A stretch of DNA of 64,000 nt from positions 102,001-166,000 of the forward strand of contig JAVXUO010002755.1 in NCBI GenBank assembly GCA_033065855.1. The letters are read 5' to 3'. The notes beneath the pieces are model-generated. The model had not been told where the DNA came from and made no database searches. It was given only the letters and a program-made list of their open reading frames with translations. The stretch is from Escallonia rubra (Eukaryota > Streptophyta > Magnoliopsida > Escalloniales > Escalloniaceae). A program made the translations under genes and the position numbers. Positions 22,385 through 34,427 of this stretch are shown in pieces; the stretch's first letter is position 1; every line of letters begins with the position of its first letter.

Positions 22385-23888
22385 TTAGAAGTTGGTATGG
22401 TCAAAGATACGCCACATAACACCAAGTAACAAAATTTCGTCTTGGTTATACTGAAATTTCCAAGCAGCAACATGTGGTTGTATTGTTTGATATCCATCAA
22501 ATAAGGCTCTAACATTCTCGAGGAAGGACAACCACTGGTAGGCTGGGCCTCCTTGAGGGAGTTGGGCTATCATCAGCTTAGTGACCTTTGACAGGTTTTG
22601 GAGGGAAAACCCTTGAACAAATATTTTATGACCCTGGGTTCGATTTTGTATGAAGTGATTGGGTTGATTCATATTCTCGATCTTATTTATTCTTGTGTGA
22701 TTTTTGTCGGGGGTTTGTGATGACATTATTTTGTATTATCATACTTATTTGATGGGGACACTCGTGTGGGGCTTCCTTTTTGAGGTAGCCTGAAATAAGC
22801 CAAACAACTTCACATCTTGTATCCCCTACTTTCGACGACCTATTACTGCTTGTGTTTTTGTTTTTGAGCTTGGGCTTTGTTTCTTATCATGGCACTTGTA
22901 GGGAATCCATCAAAAATAAATTCTCAATAACAAGTATGAAATTTGATCAACAAAGCAATAATCACAATTGAGCGAGTAAATCTCAAGCAGGTATAATCAA
23001 TAATCTAAAGAGATTGAGTTAGAGATATGTGACACAATGATTGGAATGTTTTAGCCTAAATTACCTTCAGGCCTATATCCACCCTTTCAAGCCTATATTC
23101 ATCCCTTCAAGGAAGGAAGTCCTATCAATGAGTCCTAGAATCGAATAGAATGATCTTTCTTACGGGTTAATTTCTACCTACTCTTTGATGTTATCCACAG
23201 ACCAAGAACAAGTTTTGACAATCCCAATCTCCTAAGATTTGATAAAAGTAAGAATTGCTACAATCAAATTTTATGATTGCTGTACAAAAACCTATTATCA
23301 TCGCCGTACAAAAAATCTTTTAAAAAGAAGATGAGTACCAATGAAGCTATAATACACGAAAAAGCAAGAAGAATTGATGAATATGACATCCGATGTATAT
23401 TGGGGCCCATAATTTTTGAGTGATCCCATGCAAAGATGTCTGAGTATTCTTTCAACAGAGCTTGCAGTTCTTTGCCTTATCATGAAGAAAGGATTTGCAG
23501 ATAGACATTTGTCTTTGTCCTTCCTCCTCGTCTGCCGAATCTACTTTCTTGAGATCATTCTTTTTTGTTTGGAGCCATTTACGAGGGCTAGCGCCTCTAG
23601 TTTATAAAGGCATTGTATTGCTTGAGTTTGCCCAGGGTCGAGCTGGAGTTGTGTCAAGGTCGTAGCCACAATACAGTCAAAAGTTTCAAGAGATGCACAC
23701 ATCAGGTAGTCTTTTGCGAATGACCACGGGCTCCTTTGTGTCAGTAATTGGATTGTATAGTGACCTTTTGCTAGTATAATGAGGGCTTGATACTCAAGGC
23801 TTCCTATTTTGGTCAATTGCGGATTGAGCTCCATTTTGGTACTGGGATACTTTGAAGGGCATATTCTTGAACAAAACATAGTGTCCAC
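22385..23888 (-). pseudogene. Degenerate Ty3/gypsy polyprotein fragment
   Basis: On the minus strand, 23455-23380 reads 'MKEYSDIFAWDHSKIMG', matching the 'LLKEFKDVFAWS..DMPG' segment just before the reverse transcriptase of plant gypsy elements. The open stretch upstream (23888-23541) occupies the position of the protease-RT linker but has no motif I can name. A further open stretch (22726-22385, 'QLPQGGPAYQWLSFL') is unassigned. Frames change repeatedly and the RT catalytic YxDD box was not found. Confidence 0.45.
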
Positions 23889-24249
23889 GATGTGAGCTTT
23901 TGCTTGGGTGGAGGTCTTTTTGAGAAGTTGATAGTGATTTCCTTATCGTTCTAGATGGCTTTCAAGCATTGGTGATAAGAAGTAGGTACTGCTCCATAAG
24001 TGTGCATCTAGAATTATCTGAGAAGGATATGGTAGCTTTTGTCACAATCAATGAAATGCTTTTTGGTATTGGATTTGTTTGGGCCAACATAAAGGTCAAA
24101 TGTTCACGTGCCTTGTAATGCAATGAATAATATTCTGGAATCCAGCAATATTGATGGAGCTTTTAACCAATCTGGTTTCTGGAAGGCTCGTGGTGTAGAA
24201 TGTCGAATAAGGGCATGATGCCATTTTTGTAGTCATTAATAATTAAATA

Positions 24250-24530
24250 AATAATGGGCTTTATTATTTGTTAGAGTGTGCATTACTGAGTTTTATCATG
24301 TCTTACATGTTATGTGCTTTTAAGGTAAAAAATCAAAGAAAATGAAGTAGAGACCGAAAGGGCGTGGCGGTTGCCTAACAACTTCCCATTACATAACTTA
24401 GTTCCCGAACCCATCTCCCAGATTTCGATAGACTAGTCGTTCTTTTGGACACTTTAGAGTCATTTTAGGATTTTTCTTATTTTTCTAATTTTCTAAATTA
24501 AATAAGATATCGATTCTTAAAATCCTTAGG
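24250..24530 (+). repeat. End of a Tat/Ogre-like 5' LTR
   Basis: AT-rich sequence directly before the primer binding site at 24531-24550, including 'gtggcggttgcctaacaactt'. In Tat/Ogre elements the LTR ends at this point. The left limit of the LTR is not resolved. Confidence 0.4.
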
Positions 24531-24550
24531 GTTGACAACTCCGCTGGGGA
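24531..24550 (+). other. Primer binding site of a Tat/Ogre-like retrotransposon
   Basis: The sequence GTTGACAACTCCGCTGGGGA closely resembles the conserved TTGGCGACTCCGCTGGGGA that Tat/Ogre elements use to pair with the 3' end of tRNA-Arg. It fixes the element orientation as plus. Confidence 0.6.
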
Positions 24551-25149
24551 CAAAAACTAAGAGGACTAGACTTGAAGTTTTTTTATTGATCGTTAGCCTT
24601 GTTGTATTTTCTTTGTATATGCATAACTGTGGTATTTTTGCATTTATTTTCATACGTCATACACGCGCACGTCTTACCCCGACTCACCTATTCGAGAGCG
24701 ACAATTAAAGCCCTTGGTCCTCCTGTGCACAAGGCGACCTTTCAATTTCGCTCTCAACTCCATGGCCTCGTCGTACTAAAGATTCTTGATGGTTTCTTAG
24801 TATATCAAATGAGTTGTATACGCACTGGTGATCGCCCATTATTAACTTTCTAGTTACAGGCGAGAGGTATATGGTACAGTCGAGCCGATTGAGTGATATT
24901 TACACTCGTATTGAGAGAGAAACCGCACACTCAGACCATTCACTGTTCTACCCTTTTTGGGACAATACCTGTATTGGCCTATGTCATTTTGGTGGGAAAA
25001 CCGACCAACATTCTATAAGTTAAACTGGCAATTCCGAAAAGGGAGACGCTGACTAACCGGCCGGTTAATTACGTCCAACCGGATGGTTAATCAGTATGTG
25101 CATTACTTGAAAAAAAAATTCAATACTGGCTAGTTTATACCCTAACCCT

Positions 25150-27400
25150 AAACCACTGACTTACCGTTCGGTTAACCTACTAGGTTACAGAATGGTTAGT
25201 CAGAACCTTATCCTTCTCATGAATTTTCAAGTCCAAAACATCCAACCCACTGACTTACTGGCTAGTTAAGCCACCAGCTTACCAAATGGTTAGTCAAAAC
25301 CCTATCATTCCCATGAATTTTCAAATCCAAATCATCCAACCCACTAATTTACCGTCTGATAAACCCACCAAGTTACCAAATGGTAGTAAACCCACCAGAT
25401 TGCCGAATGGTTAGTCAGAAGCCGGACCTTCCCAAGAATTTTCAAGTTCAGAACATCCAACCATTGACTTACCGGCTAGTTAACCTACCAGGTTACCAGA
25501 CGGTTAGTCAGAACCCTAACCTTCCCAAGATTTTTCAAATTCAAAACTTTCAGTCCATTGACTTACCGGTCGATTAACCCACTAGGTTACCGAATGGTTA
25601 GTCAGAACCCTGACCTGCCCAAGAATTTTCAAGTCCAAAACATCCAACCCACTGACTTACCGGTCAGTTAACACACTAGGTCACCGAACAGCTAGTTAGA
25701 ACCATCCCTGCGCCAGAATTATTTTTCCAACACATCCTAGACCACTGACTAACCGGCCGGTTAACCTCTAGAGTAATGAGGCGGTTAGGCAAAACCAGTG
25801 TTATTAAAGGCGCAGGCGCACCTAAGGCGCAAAAGGTCCCTGGAGCCTAGGCGCAAGGCGCAGGCGCGCGCCTTTTCGAAGCGAGGCGCAATATTAAAAT
25901 AAATAAAATTAAATAAATAATGATGCATAAACAATAAAATTAACAGTTAAATCCACTAAAAAATTACAGCCCATTAATTTAATAGTTCATTGCAAAAGCT
26001 ATACCAGTGAAGTAATAGCATGGGAAACCAAGGCATTACATCGGTCTAGAAAAGAATGACACGGTCTCTAACCTAAGAAAGACATAATTAATGTTCCAAT
26101 AAATTACTTACAGCCTTGACTCTAGTTTGACACCAAATACAAAAGGAACTGCCCTTGGTGGTAAATTGAGAAATCCTTATAGCACATGAACCAGTGTAAC
26201 CAATGATGCTTTAAATCCACCATACAAAGTGAATCAAGTAAAATCACTACAGAATCAGGTATAACACATGAACAAGTGTAACCAATGATGCTCAGTCATT
26301 ACAAAAATTGTCTATCTTCTATGCATTCGAAGTACAAGGATAGTTTCAGCAACATGACAATCCTTCACGGCTTCATAAAAAAAATGTTGGTTTGAAGTAC
26401 AGGATTACTGGGCTGTCTACCTATCCAACAATTGCTTAGCATATCTCTTTTGCACATCCAATGCATATGCATCCAAGTTAAGAATATGAATTGTGACTTG
26501 TGATGTGTGAATGAGGGAGTGAGGAAGAGACTGCGTGAGTGCTATGAGTTGTAAGGGAGGGAGAGAAAGACAGACATATCGGGAGTGGAGCAGAAGAGTA
26601 GCAACGGGAAAGAGGAGCAGCGTTGACGGCGATTGGAGCAGCGATGACGATGTCAGTGTCAGTGACTGGAGTAGCGGCTACAGAGAGAAACGCAGGCGAC
26701 CGGAGAGACGTCGGCGACGATCGGAGCAAGGGACATGAACGACTAGCGAGAGGCCGAGAGCTGAGTCGTGAAAGTTGGTGTATTTCTGATTTGGGGATTT
26801 TTAGAGTTAGGTTTAGTGTGTTAGACTTAGACTTGCTAAAGTGGAGCTAAAAAAATATAAAATCCAAAAGAAAAATGGACATTCCAGATTAAGTCACGAT
26901 AACGTATCCAACGGTCACTATTCGTCTGCCTAGGTGTGCGCCTCCACCGCCGCTATGCGCCTTGGCGCCTAGGTTCACAAGGCGCGCGCCTTATCGAAGG
27001 CGCTGCGCCTTATCGAAGGCGCTGCGCCTTATCGAAGGCGTTGCGCCTAGGCTTAGGCGAGGCACAAGGAGTGCGCCTGGCTGCGCCTAGCGCCTAGGCG
27101 CGCTTTTTATAACACTGGGCAAAACATTTCCTATTCCAGAATATTTTCAAGTCAAACCCTAGACCCACTGACCAACTGGCCGATTAACCCATAAGGTGAC
27201 CAGACAATTATTCAGAACCTTAACCTTCCCAGAATTTTCTAAAAATTCGTGATTACCTCATTGACCAACCGTCCGGTTAACTTACAAGGCTAACACGGTT
27301 AGTCCTTATTGCACTTTTTCAGACATTCTTTCAAGATCCAGAATTAGCCACCAAACAATTAGACGGTTAACCCACAAGGTTGAATGGTAGGTTAATCAGT
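25150..27400. repeat. Tandem array of about 93 bp, interrupted by a hAT
   Basis: Repeats begin at 'ccactgacttaccgg' near 25154, 25246, 25340, 25464, 25554, 25648 and 25742, and resume after the hAT near 27167 and 27260, with a degenerate unit near 27345. The unit is roughly CACTGACTTACCGGCYRGTTAACC, then a second palindromic 'ggttaccraayggttagtcagaacc' block and a T-rich 'cccaagaattttcaa' tail. Many units carry imperfect CCGGCCGGTT-type dyads. The 25340 unit has an extra partial copy. Confidence 0.8.
25796..27117. mobile_element. hAT-type element with GGCGC-rich ends, inside the 93-bp array
   Basis: Perfect 8-bp target duplications GGCAAAAC (25788-25795 and 27118-27125). The ends are CAGTGTTATTAAAGGCGC at the left and, reversed, CAGTGTTATAAAAAGCGCGC at the right, followed by dense GGCGC / GCCTAGGCGC subterminal motifs, with three tandem 'ggcgctgcgccttatcgaa' units near 26996-27050. 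This is a common plant hAT MITE-like terminus. The interior has no transposase. The open frames at 26478-26850 are arginine-rich and unconvincing. Confidence 0.88.
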
Positions 27401-28532
27401 GACAAATTTATGTAGGGTATAAATCAGCTAGTTTAATTTTTTATTTTGTGGTGTGCATATGTGTGTCGCCCGATTGTGTGGACCTAATTTCTTCATTGAG
27501 TCATATGTTCTTTCCCACTTTCTTCCCGCTTTCTTGGATAAAGATCAAAAGAAAAAAAAGTTGAAGAAATAAATAGTGTGCATCCTCCGATTGTCTCTTC
27601 CTAGTTTCGTGATTGAGTCATCCTTTCATTCCCCCTAATTCTTAAAAGGAATTTGAAAAAAAGGAGAAAAATAATTTCTTCCCTTCTTAGAGGTCACTTT
27701 TAGGGTCAAGTCAAATAAAGTTTATGTAAGTCTAGGTGTTCAGCGTTAACAAGTCGAGAGCATGTAAAAAAAATTTCATGAGCAAGAGATGATTGGACAA
27801 TTCCATACTGGTTAAAATTCACAATTAACCAATCACTTTGAGGAGTTATACAAAAGATGATTTTAAATTTAAGTCTAGTGTTTTATCTCGTTGATACTTC
27901 TTCTTTACATTTGGGGGTGATGACTCGCAGTCTTTTCAAGCGCGAAGATCAAAATTTCATTTCTCTCGAAATTAAATGTCAAACCTAAGGGGAGAATTTA
28001 TTTTAAATTTAAACATTCGAGTGAGAATCTGAGAGACTATCATGAAAATGCCATGACTTCTTTTCTTGGCCAACCTCCCACAACCCTCATTCACCAAAAG
28101 AAAACGTAATCCTCAAAGACAATGAAGTGTCATATGGATGTCAAGACTTTCTCCTATGAAAAGCTCACTTACTCTCTCCTAGCATGAGTCATTTATCTTG
28201 AAAAGAAAAGAGAAGAAGGAAGAAAAATCCTGATAGACTGAAAACCCTAAAAAGTGCGGTCTAGGCAAAAGTTAGGGCACCAAAAAAAAAACTCCACAAA
28301 ATCTAGGTTTGCGTGAGTCTTCTTCAAAATGAGCATTCCCTATATTTTTAACCTTCGGGCGGGGGTAGTCTTCTTTTGCGTGCCTATGTCCCATGTATTA
28401 CTGCAAACTCAATTCAACATGCGAAGGGTTACCCCACATAGGAACCAAAGTCTTGAAGATAGAAGATGGCATCATGATTATCGACATCATTATGATCATT
28501 TATTATATCTTGAAAAAAAAAGAAGAAGTAAT

Positions 28533-28592
28533 GAAAAGAAGAAGAAGAAGAAGAAGAAGAAGAAGAAAAAGAAGAAAAAGAAAAAAAAAGGA
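28533..28592 (+). repeat. GAA microsatellite
   Basis: A run of AAG/GAA trinucleotides, slightly interrupted at the right end. The lysine- and arginine-rich open frames over it are repeat artefacts. Confidence 0.9.
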
Positions 28593-31500
28593 GAGAGAAA
28601 AACCGATAGGGATTGAAGAATGATTATTAACATTCGACGTATAGAACTGCAATTGATTGAGTGAGAATGATAGATATTCAGCAGATCTGGTCGAAACTAT
28701 GTCCGACTTGATTCCCCCAATGGGGATATGTAGGCAGCTTAGTTACCTTCTAGGCTCGGACTCCATGGGCACACACTAGTGGCTTTGGTTTCATGTTTGG
28801 ATTTTTCAGCTAATTTACCATTCGTTTATTAACGCATACCTACATCGTGTCCCATATTAAGTCCTCCTTGAGGTTATGGTTATTCAAGAGAGACAAAGGT
28901 TCTCCTATATTTTGATGAGGTCGATTAATGGTCCATGCACTTTTTTGAGCATGCTACATCATGACATGATATGTTCACCTTCATATTGGCTTGTTTGCTG
29001 GCCCTTCCGTTTCTAGTCTCCTGAACCAGATATGTTCACCTCTTTATAGTCCGATGAGGACCCTACACTATAAGAAAAATGCTTATTAGCGACGGAATTT
29101 AGCGATGGAATGAATTCCGTTGCTAAAAGCCACCTTTTTTGAAGGAATTAGGCGATGGATTAGGTTCCGTCATTATGACTCTAAAAAGCTAGAGGGAAAA
29201 AAATGCACCAGAAGGAAAAATGGGCGACGGAAGTTTCCGTCACAAATGATTTAGTGACGGAATTTGGTGACGGATTTCACCGACGAAATTATTTCCATCG
29301 GTAAAGGTATTATTTTAATTTTTAATAACAAAAAAATATTTTTACTAATTATTGAAAATAGAAAAATATACATATAATAAACATAAACAAAAAAAAACAT
29401 CATCAAAGGGTTTTCGTCGGCCAAAAGAACAGAACATGAGAGCTTGGCACCGCCATCCCGCCCACCCCCGTAGTCGTTTTGGAGCAACCTTTTGCGCTCG
29501 CCATCGTCACTCCCACTCTGAAGGTTTGTGCGAAGCCCCCTTACAGCTGATAGAAGTTTTCTGTACGTTTGGGTCACTAACTGTTACGACTTTGATTTTT
29601 GGTATAATCAAATTAGGGTTCTTACTTCAATACGTTTGGGTCTTTAATCTTCTGATCTTCCTCTGAGTTTCATCTTCTTGCCAGGTAATTTCTTCCTCTC
29701 ACTCTCACGTCTCGACTCTTTCTCTACTTTTTATTCTAGATTTTGTGATAATCCTTTTTGATAATTTGGGTTTGCGTATTGAATTGTCGATTTGCTTATA
29801 TATATGAGCTCTAGATTTTGTGATAATCCCTTTTTGGTATGGTGGTTTTGTTTGTTTGGGACCATTTATACAAGATCTTGGTTTGCACTGCACATGTTTG
29901 ATATCATGTCTGTGTGGAGTCAAACTTGCAACCAGTAGCTTTTGTTCACTTCAAGGACATAATGTCCACAATTTCTATCTGGCTTTCGTTTTTTTTGATT
30001 TGGAATTATGTGAAACCCTTGTAAAAATTGTTACTGTTGATATAATGAGAGTGAAAATTTCTCATTTGTGTTTCTGCAATGCTGTTGGTCTATTACTAGT
30101 CAAAACTGGGCTTGGAAGCCTTGTGATTTGGATCATCAAATGCTTGGTATAACAAAATGTTAAAGCATGATTCTGGTAGCCAGTCCAGATACCTGGGAAT
30201 TGGAAGTAGGAATTAAATAGGATTCAATTCGATTACATGGTTGGTTACAGAGTGCTTATGGATTTTCTCGGCATGATTGGACTAGTTTGACACCATAGGA
30301 AACTTTTGCAATTCACCCTGTATCTAGAACATCAGCCTTGTTCTTAGTCCTGCCTGATTCGACCACGTCTTACTTGTTCATTCTATACTAAACATTAGTC
30401 AATCCCCCCAAAATATTTGCTTGAGTAACATAATTCTAAAACCCCTTTTATGGAATCTTCTACAGAATCCGTCTATTCCCTATTACCATAACTGTTGAGC
30501 TTAGAAAGATGAATAAACCTATTTCAATGAGCACAAAGCAGTTCATGGAGCTATACACGATGTACATTATCAAAGCAGTACATGATGTAATGAAATGAGT
30601 CTATTCCCTCAAGATGAATATGTTAGAATGTTGCTTTAGCAAATCACTCATCAGCCTTCTATCTATTGATTTTTCTTTTTACCATATGAGGACGACTCAT
30701 TGTCATTTACAGTCTGTGAGGATGATATGTTGGAAGTAAGAACTTCTGGCTATGGTATTACATTCTCAGCTTGATTATCATTCCTATGTAGATGCCGGCC
30801 TGCCAGTTAAAGTTCTTATGCGTTGCTTTTTCCATTCTTTGCCTAATTTTCCTCAGGAAACAATAACAAAATATTGCATCTCTGAGCTAAGCATTGAACC
30901 TCTTAAGGAACACATTCACCAAATAGGAAACATGACATTTCTTAGTGATTTCTTTTAAGATGGGGTTCTAGACCAACATAGATGTAGTTCTACATCTTAG
31001 TCTCAGATCAACTAGATCTTACTTAAAAGTGAACTAAAAGTTTTCCTTTACACTTTGGTAATTCATTGCCTTATAGTCCACTAGCTTGTACTAGTATGTA
31101 GGGAATAACTTATATGACAAAGCAAGCACTCTTAATAGAACTTAGTACCATCACATACCCTGGTTGATCCTAGTCTTGGTTGGGACCTTGACCAAAGTAA
31201 ATAGTCACGAAAGACAAATAGGTCTTTACACCTGAACCATTTGATGCTTCAAATATGTTATATGCCACGTGTTTTCCCCCCTGCTATATGCCATTGGATA
31301 AGTAGATGCTTTTAATTGGTTCATTGTAACCAATAACTACTTATACAAGTTTGCATTGGAGTCGTGATCTAGTTATTTTTGTTGGCTCTGTTAGATTGGT
31401 GAAGTTGTGCCTTGGAGCCATGGTGTAGGAGTGGTTCTACTTCATTGTAAGAACTTATTGTCAAGTCAAGGGCTCTCGGAGCCTTGGGCCTTGTTCCTTA

Positions 31501-31798
31501 TTCGTACAGCCCTTGTACAACCGTGGAAAGCTACGCACCCCCCATTTTAGGGATTTTTTGTTTTTATTAATACTAGTTATCGATAAAAAAAAATTGAAAT
31601 GAAAGGATAAACCAAGGAGATTCAGATACTGCCAAGTAAACACATATATATAATGTAAGGTTGATACAATATAGCATTGCAGGACTAAGAAATTAATATT
31701 TATCCTTCTTTTTGGACCAAACAAGGATGTGAAGATTGCTGGGCAATGTTTAAATGTAAAGTAAGCATGAAGCGAAGAGCAAACATACTACGAGGATC

Positions 31799-31925
31799 GT
31801 AACCATTGCCACCAGATTTTGTCGCTTGATATCGATCGGCTAGGGTGCGCTCTGCTAGGCATTTGAGTACAAGATAGTTTAACTCTCCGACTCTCTGAAG
31901 TAATTTGTACTTGTGAAAAACAATA
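31799..31925 (-). pseudogene. Exon-like captured fragment, unidentified
   Basis: The minus-strand frame reads 'YKLLQRVGELNYLVLKCLAE', then 'RTLADRYQATKSGGNGYDPR', and ends at a canonical donor (GTATGT). The amphipathic, gene-like composition contrasts with the flanks. I do not recognise the protein. It lies inside CACTA element 1, downstream of the EF-Tu-like exon in the same orientation; whether they come from one locus is unclear. The acceptor side is uncertain. Confidence 0.4.
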
Positions 31926-32144
31926 TTTATTGATGCTGTGTATATGTTGGAACTAAGCAATACTCAGTAGAAACGAAGAAACAAAATAAATGGACAAAGA
32001 ACCAAACTACCTAACTGATTGAAGCCTTTTACTAACTCCTGTGTGACTAGTTTCTGCGATGTATGTAAACCTGTGTTAGAACGCTTCCAACAAAAGTTTC
32101 AATGTAATTACGCAATCTCATGATGTGCATAACTACGCGAATAC

Positions 32145-32235
32145 CTCGGACCTCCATTTCCATGAGGTCCGGTAATTCTGGATCATCGAGCGCATCAACT
32201 TTATTTATAAAACACACAAGTGATGGGACACCAAC
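32145..32235 (-). pseudogene. Captured mitochondrial EF-Tu exon
   Basis: The minus-strand exon between a CAG acceptor and a GTATTC donor reads '[20 protein letters not shown]', then '[10 protein letters not shown]'. This is the G4 region (NKVD, guanine specificity) of organellar EF-Tu; the '[18 protein letters not shown]' form fits plant mitochondrial EF-Tu. The G1-G3 motifs and domains 2-3 are not found nearby. The chromovirus lies 55 bases upstream. It is most simply a host gene exon captured by the CACTA element; expression as a chimera is possible but not shown. Confidence 0.75.
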
Positions 32236-32289
32236 CTGTAAGCACCATATCAACTGTGTACTGGGTCATCAAAGAGTACTGATGCATAA

Positions 32290-32799
32290 TGTCACGGACC
32301 GAACTTCCCTAAGTCGAAACCGTGCGGCACTTAGCTAGATCAAGCCCCCGCTTGCTCGGCTAAGTCAGCCTAACCGTAGAGCTGGGCGAAGTTGGAAACA
32401 AATATGCAGCGGAACACAAGAGGTTGGGGAAAGGATTCCCAATACACTACTTGGAGAAAGCCTATATACTTGAATACAAAAATGTCTTGGATGTGTCTTG
32501 GATGATTTGGCCAAGTGAGGCCTTGGCTTTATATACTACTCCACTTCCTCAACGGACGGTGGAGATACATTCGATCCTACGGATCCTAGTATTCTAGAAT
32601 ACTTTCCTACTCTAGAATATTCACACATGTTACACATTTTACACATGTTAAAAAATAGAATAGAGAAGTCTGGAACCTTCCGGAAGCCTTATCTTCTAAC
32701 TGCCAAGTAAGCGTCCACGAAGCGTCCCGTAAGCGCCTAATGAGCGCCCGCATGGCGTAACCTCTAAAAATCAGCCTCCTTTACAAACGGTCCGTGACA
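32290..32799 (-). repeat. 3' LTR of the chromovirus
   Basis: 510 bp, TG...CA, next to the polypurine tract at 32800-32812. It contains a 'gtcttggatgt' duplication that the other LTR lacks and a different arrangement of the CACATGTTACA units. Confidence 0.92.
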
Positions 32800-32810
32800 T
32801 TCTCCCCCAC

Positions 32811-34427
32811 CTAATTGCGCGACGCCCTCGTCGCAACCTCCTCGTGATAGCGATCCACGAGGTCTTCGAACTGTCTGAGCTCTTCTGCCAATTCCCAAGT
32901 CGCTTCGTGCTCCGACAATCCCTTCCACTTGACCAAGTAGTGCTGCTTCGGTGGAACATCTCGTCCTTGTTCAAGCCTATCCCCAAGCACGTACTCGGCC
33001 TCACGCCTTTGCAAGTCATGCAAAACTTGCGATGTATCTAAGAGTTTAGCCTCCTCGGCTTGACTCTCCCCCTTGACTTGTCGGCACACATGACAAGTCT
33101 TGACACACATTTGCACCTCCTTCTTCATTTGAGGCCAAAAGTATGCCGTAGTCACCAAGGCATATGTCCGTCGATGCCCCGGATGCACCGTCGACTGAGT
33201 GTCGTGACTCCCTCGTATGACCATTTTCCTTAGGTCTCTCCACTTTGGCACGTACACTCGTCCATCCTTTGTGTAGAGTAGGTCTCCTTTCACCCGATAT
33301 CGTTGGGTCCTCCCACTCTTCACAAGCTGTAGCAACTCCTTGGCTAAGGGATCGCGTTGTAGGCCCTCATTGATTAGCTTGATGATCTCCCCCTTTGCCT
33401 TCGAAGTAGTTGACAACTTTTCCTCCTTTGGCGGCGCCATCCCACATGGTACCACGTTTTGTAGCTTGGCCCCCCGGTCAAGCTTGCCTTGATCGCCCAC
33501 CTTCCTCCTAGGTGGTTGCCGTTTCTCAAACTCGTGCAGCACAACACGATCTTCAACCTTGAGACTCGCCAAGTAAGTGCTCTCACTCTTCTTGGCTTCT
33601 TCCCTTTCGACTTCTTGTACTAGTCGCATACCTGATAGCCGCATAGAAGTCATGGTGCTCGATGTTCCCCCGAACAAAGGCACCACACAAGCCGCGCCTC
33701 GCTCCATTATGCACATCGCGTTGTTGTACGGTGACACAAGAGCGTTCACCTGTCGCAAGAAATCAAGGCCTAACACCACCTTGAAATCATCCATCCGCGC
33801 GACAGAGAAGTCCACGAACCCCTTCCACTTGCCAAGGCATATTTCGACCCTTCGAACCATGCCTTGTAGGGGCTTCGCTTCCGCATTGACGGGTTTTAGC
33901 CATCCTCCCCCGTCAACCACGTTGAGACCTAACCTCTCGGCCTCATCCATCGTCATGAAGTTGTGAGTCGCCCCTGTATCCACCATCACATGCGCGGGCT
34001 TCCCATTCAACTTTGCCTCCACATAGAGCAACCCCGTACTTATGGAAGCTTGTCCCTTACCCGTCGGGACTTGCGGCACATTCTTCCTTTGGAGCGCGTT
34101 AAGGACTTGGATTGAGCCTATGCGTACCGACTCACGTTCGGCCTTCTCCTCGTCCTTCTCCTTGACTAAGGCAGCCAACTTGCCTTGTCGCCGGCAATCC
34201 TTTGCCCAATGCGGTCCTCCGCAAAAGAAGCATCCGTCCTTGGGCTTGTTCTTGACTCGCTTTTCCTCTAGCTTGCCATGGCCCTCGGACTTGCTCGTGC
34301 TAGCTTGGTTTCCCCGGTTGTGCCACGCCTTTGGACTTTCTCCCCCACCATTGGCGTGGTTGCCTTCCGAAGCTTCTCCCTCCTTTTTCGACCTTGAAGA
34401 TCCCTCACCTCTATCATACTCCGTTAA
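32811..34427 (-). CDS. Zinc knuckle - protease - H2C2 finger - chromodomain polyprotein
   Basis: Open from the stop that ends gag (34428-34430) to the stop at 32811. In order: a CCHC knuckle 'CFFCGGPHWAKDC' (about 34234-34194); the protease active site 'DTGATHNF' (about 33983-33960) with the flap and 'VVLGLDFL' strand; a basic linker; an integrase-type zinc finger 'HPGHRRTYALVTTAYFWPQM' ending C-H-V-C (about 33190-33080); and a chromodomain 'QHYLVKWKGLSEHEATWELA' (about 32950-32840) close to the stop. Normally RT, RNase H and the integrase DDE core occupy the gap between the linker and the finger, and between the finger and the chromodomain; both are cleanly absent while the frame is kept. 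The chromodomain normally guides integration to heterochromatin marks. Without a DDE core this protein cannot integrate DNA itself. Confidence 0.85.
   Translation of the reverse strand, partial: LTEYDRGEGSSRSKKEGEASEGNHANGGGESPKAWHNRGNQASTSKSEGHGKLEEKRVKNKPKDGCFFCGGPHWAKDCRRQGKLAALVKEKDEEKAERESVRIGSIQVLNALQRKNVPQVPTGKGQASISTGLLYVEAKLNGKPAHVMVDTGATHNFMTMDEAERLGLNVVDGGGWLKPVNAEAKPLQGMVRRVEICLGKWKGFVDFSVARMDDFKVVLGLDFLRQVNALVSPYNNAMCIMERGAACVVPLFGGTSSTMTSMRLSGMRLVQEVEREEAKKSESTYLASLKVEDRVVLHEFEKRQPPRRKVGDQGKLDRGAKLQNVVPCGMAPPKEEKLSTTSKAKGEIIKLINEGLQRDPLAKELLQLVKSGRTQRYRVKGDLLYTKDGRVYVPKWRDLRKMVIRGSHDTQSTVHPGHRRTYALVTTAYFWPQMKKEVQMCVKTCHVCRQVKGESQAEEAKLLDTSQVLHDLQRREAEYVLGDRLEQGRDVPPKQHYLVKWKGLSEHEATWELAEELRQFEDLVDRYHEEVATRASRN

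Larger units (their letters stand above)
24551..29062 (+). mobile_element. Tat/Ogre-like element lacking gag-pol: leader, tandem array and 3' region
   Basis: After the primer site comes non-coding sequence with a 93-bp tandem array (25150-27400, split by a hAT). A 3'-terminal type region follows: 'aaccctaaaaagtgcggtctagg..aaaagttagggcacc' near 28250 and 'GATTCCCCCAATGGGGATAT' with GTAGGCAGC at 28710-28738, a signature seen near the 3' end of Tat/Ogre elements. No gag, protease, RT or integrase lies between, so this is a non-autonomous or heavily deleted member. The CACTA element at 29066 interrupts it on the right. Confidence 0.45.

Noticed and set aside
25150..25795. Possible CRISPR-like repeat array
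   Set aside because: The repeats are contiguous 93-bp tandem units that diverge along their whole length, with no conserved short repeat plus unique spacer pattern, in plant nuclear DNA.
28329..28623. Lysine/arginine-rich open frames
   Set aside because: They are produced by the GAA microsatellite and A-rich sequence; no domain or conserved start context.
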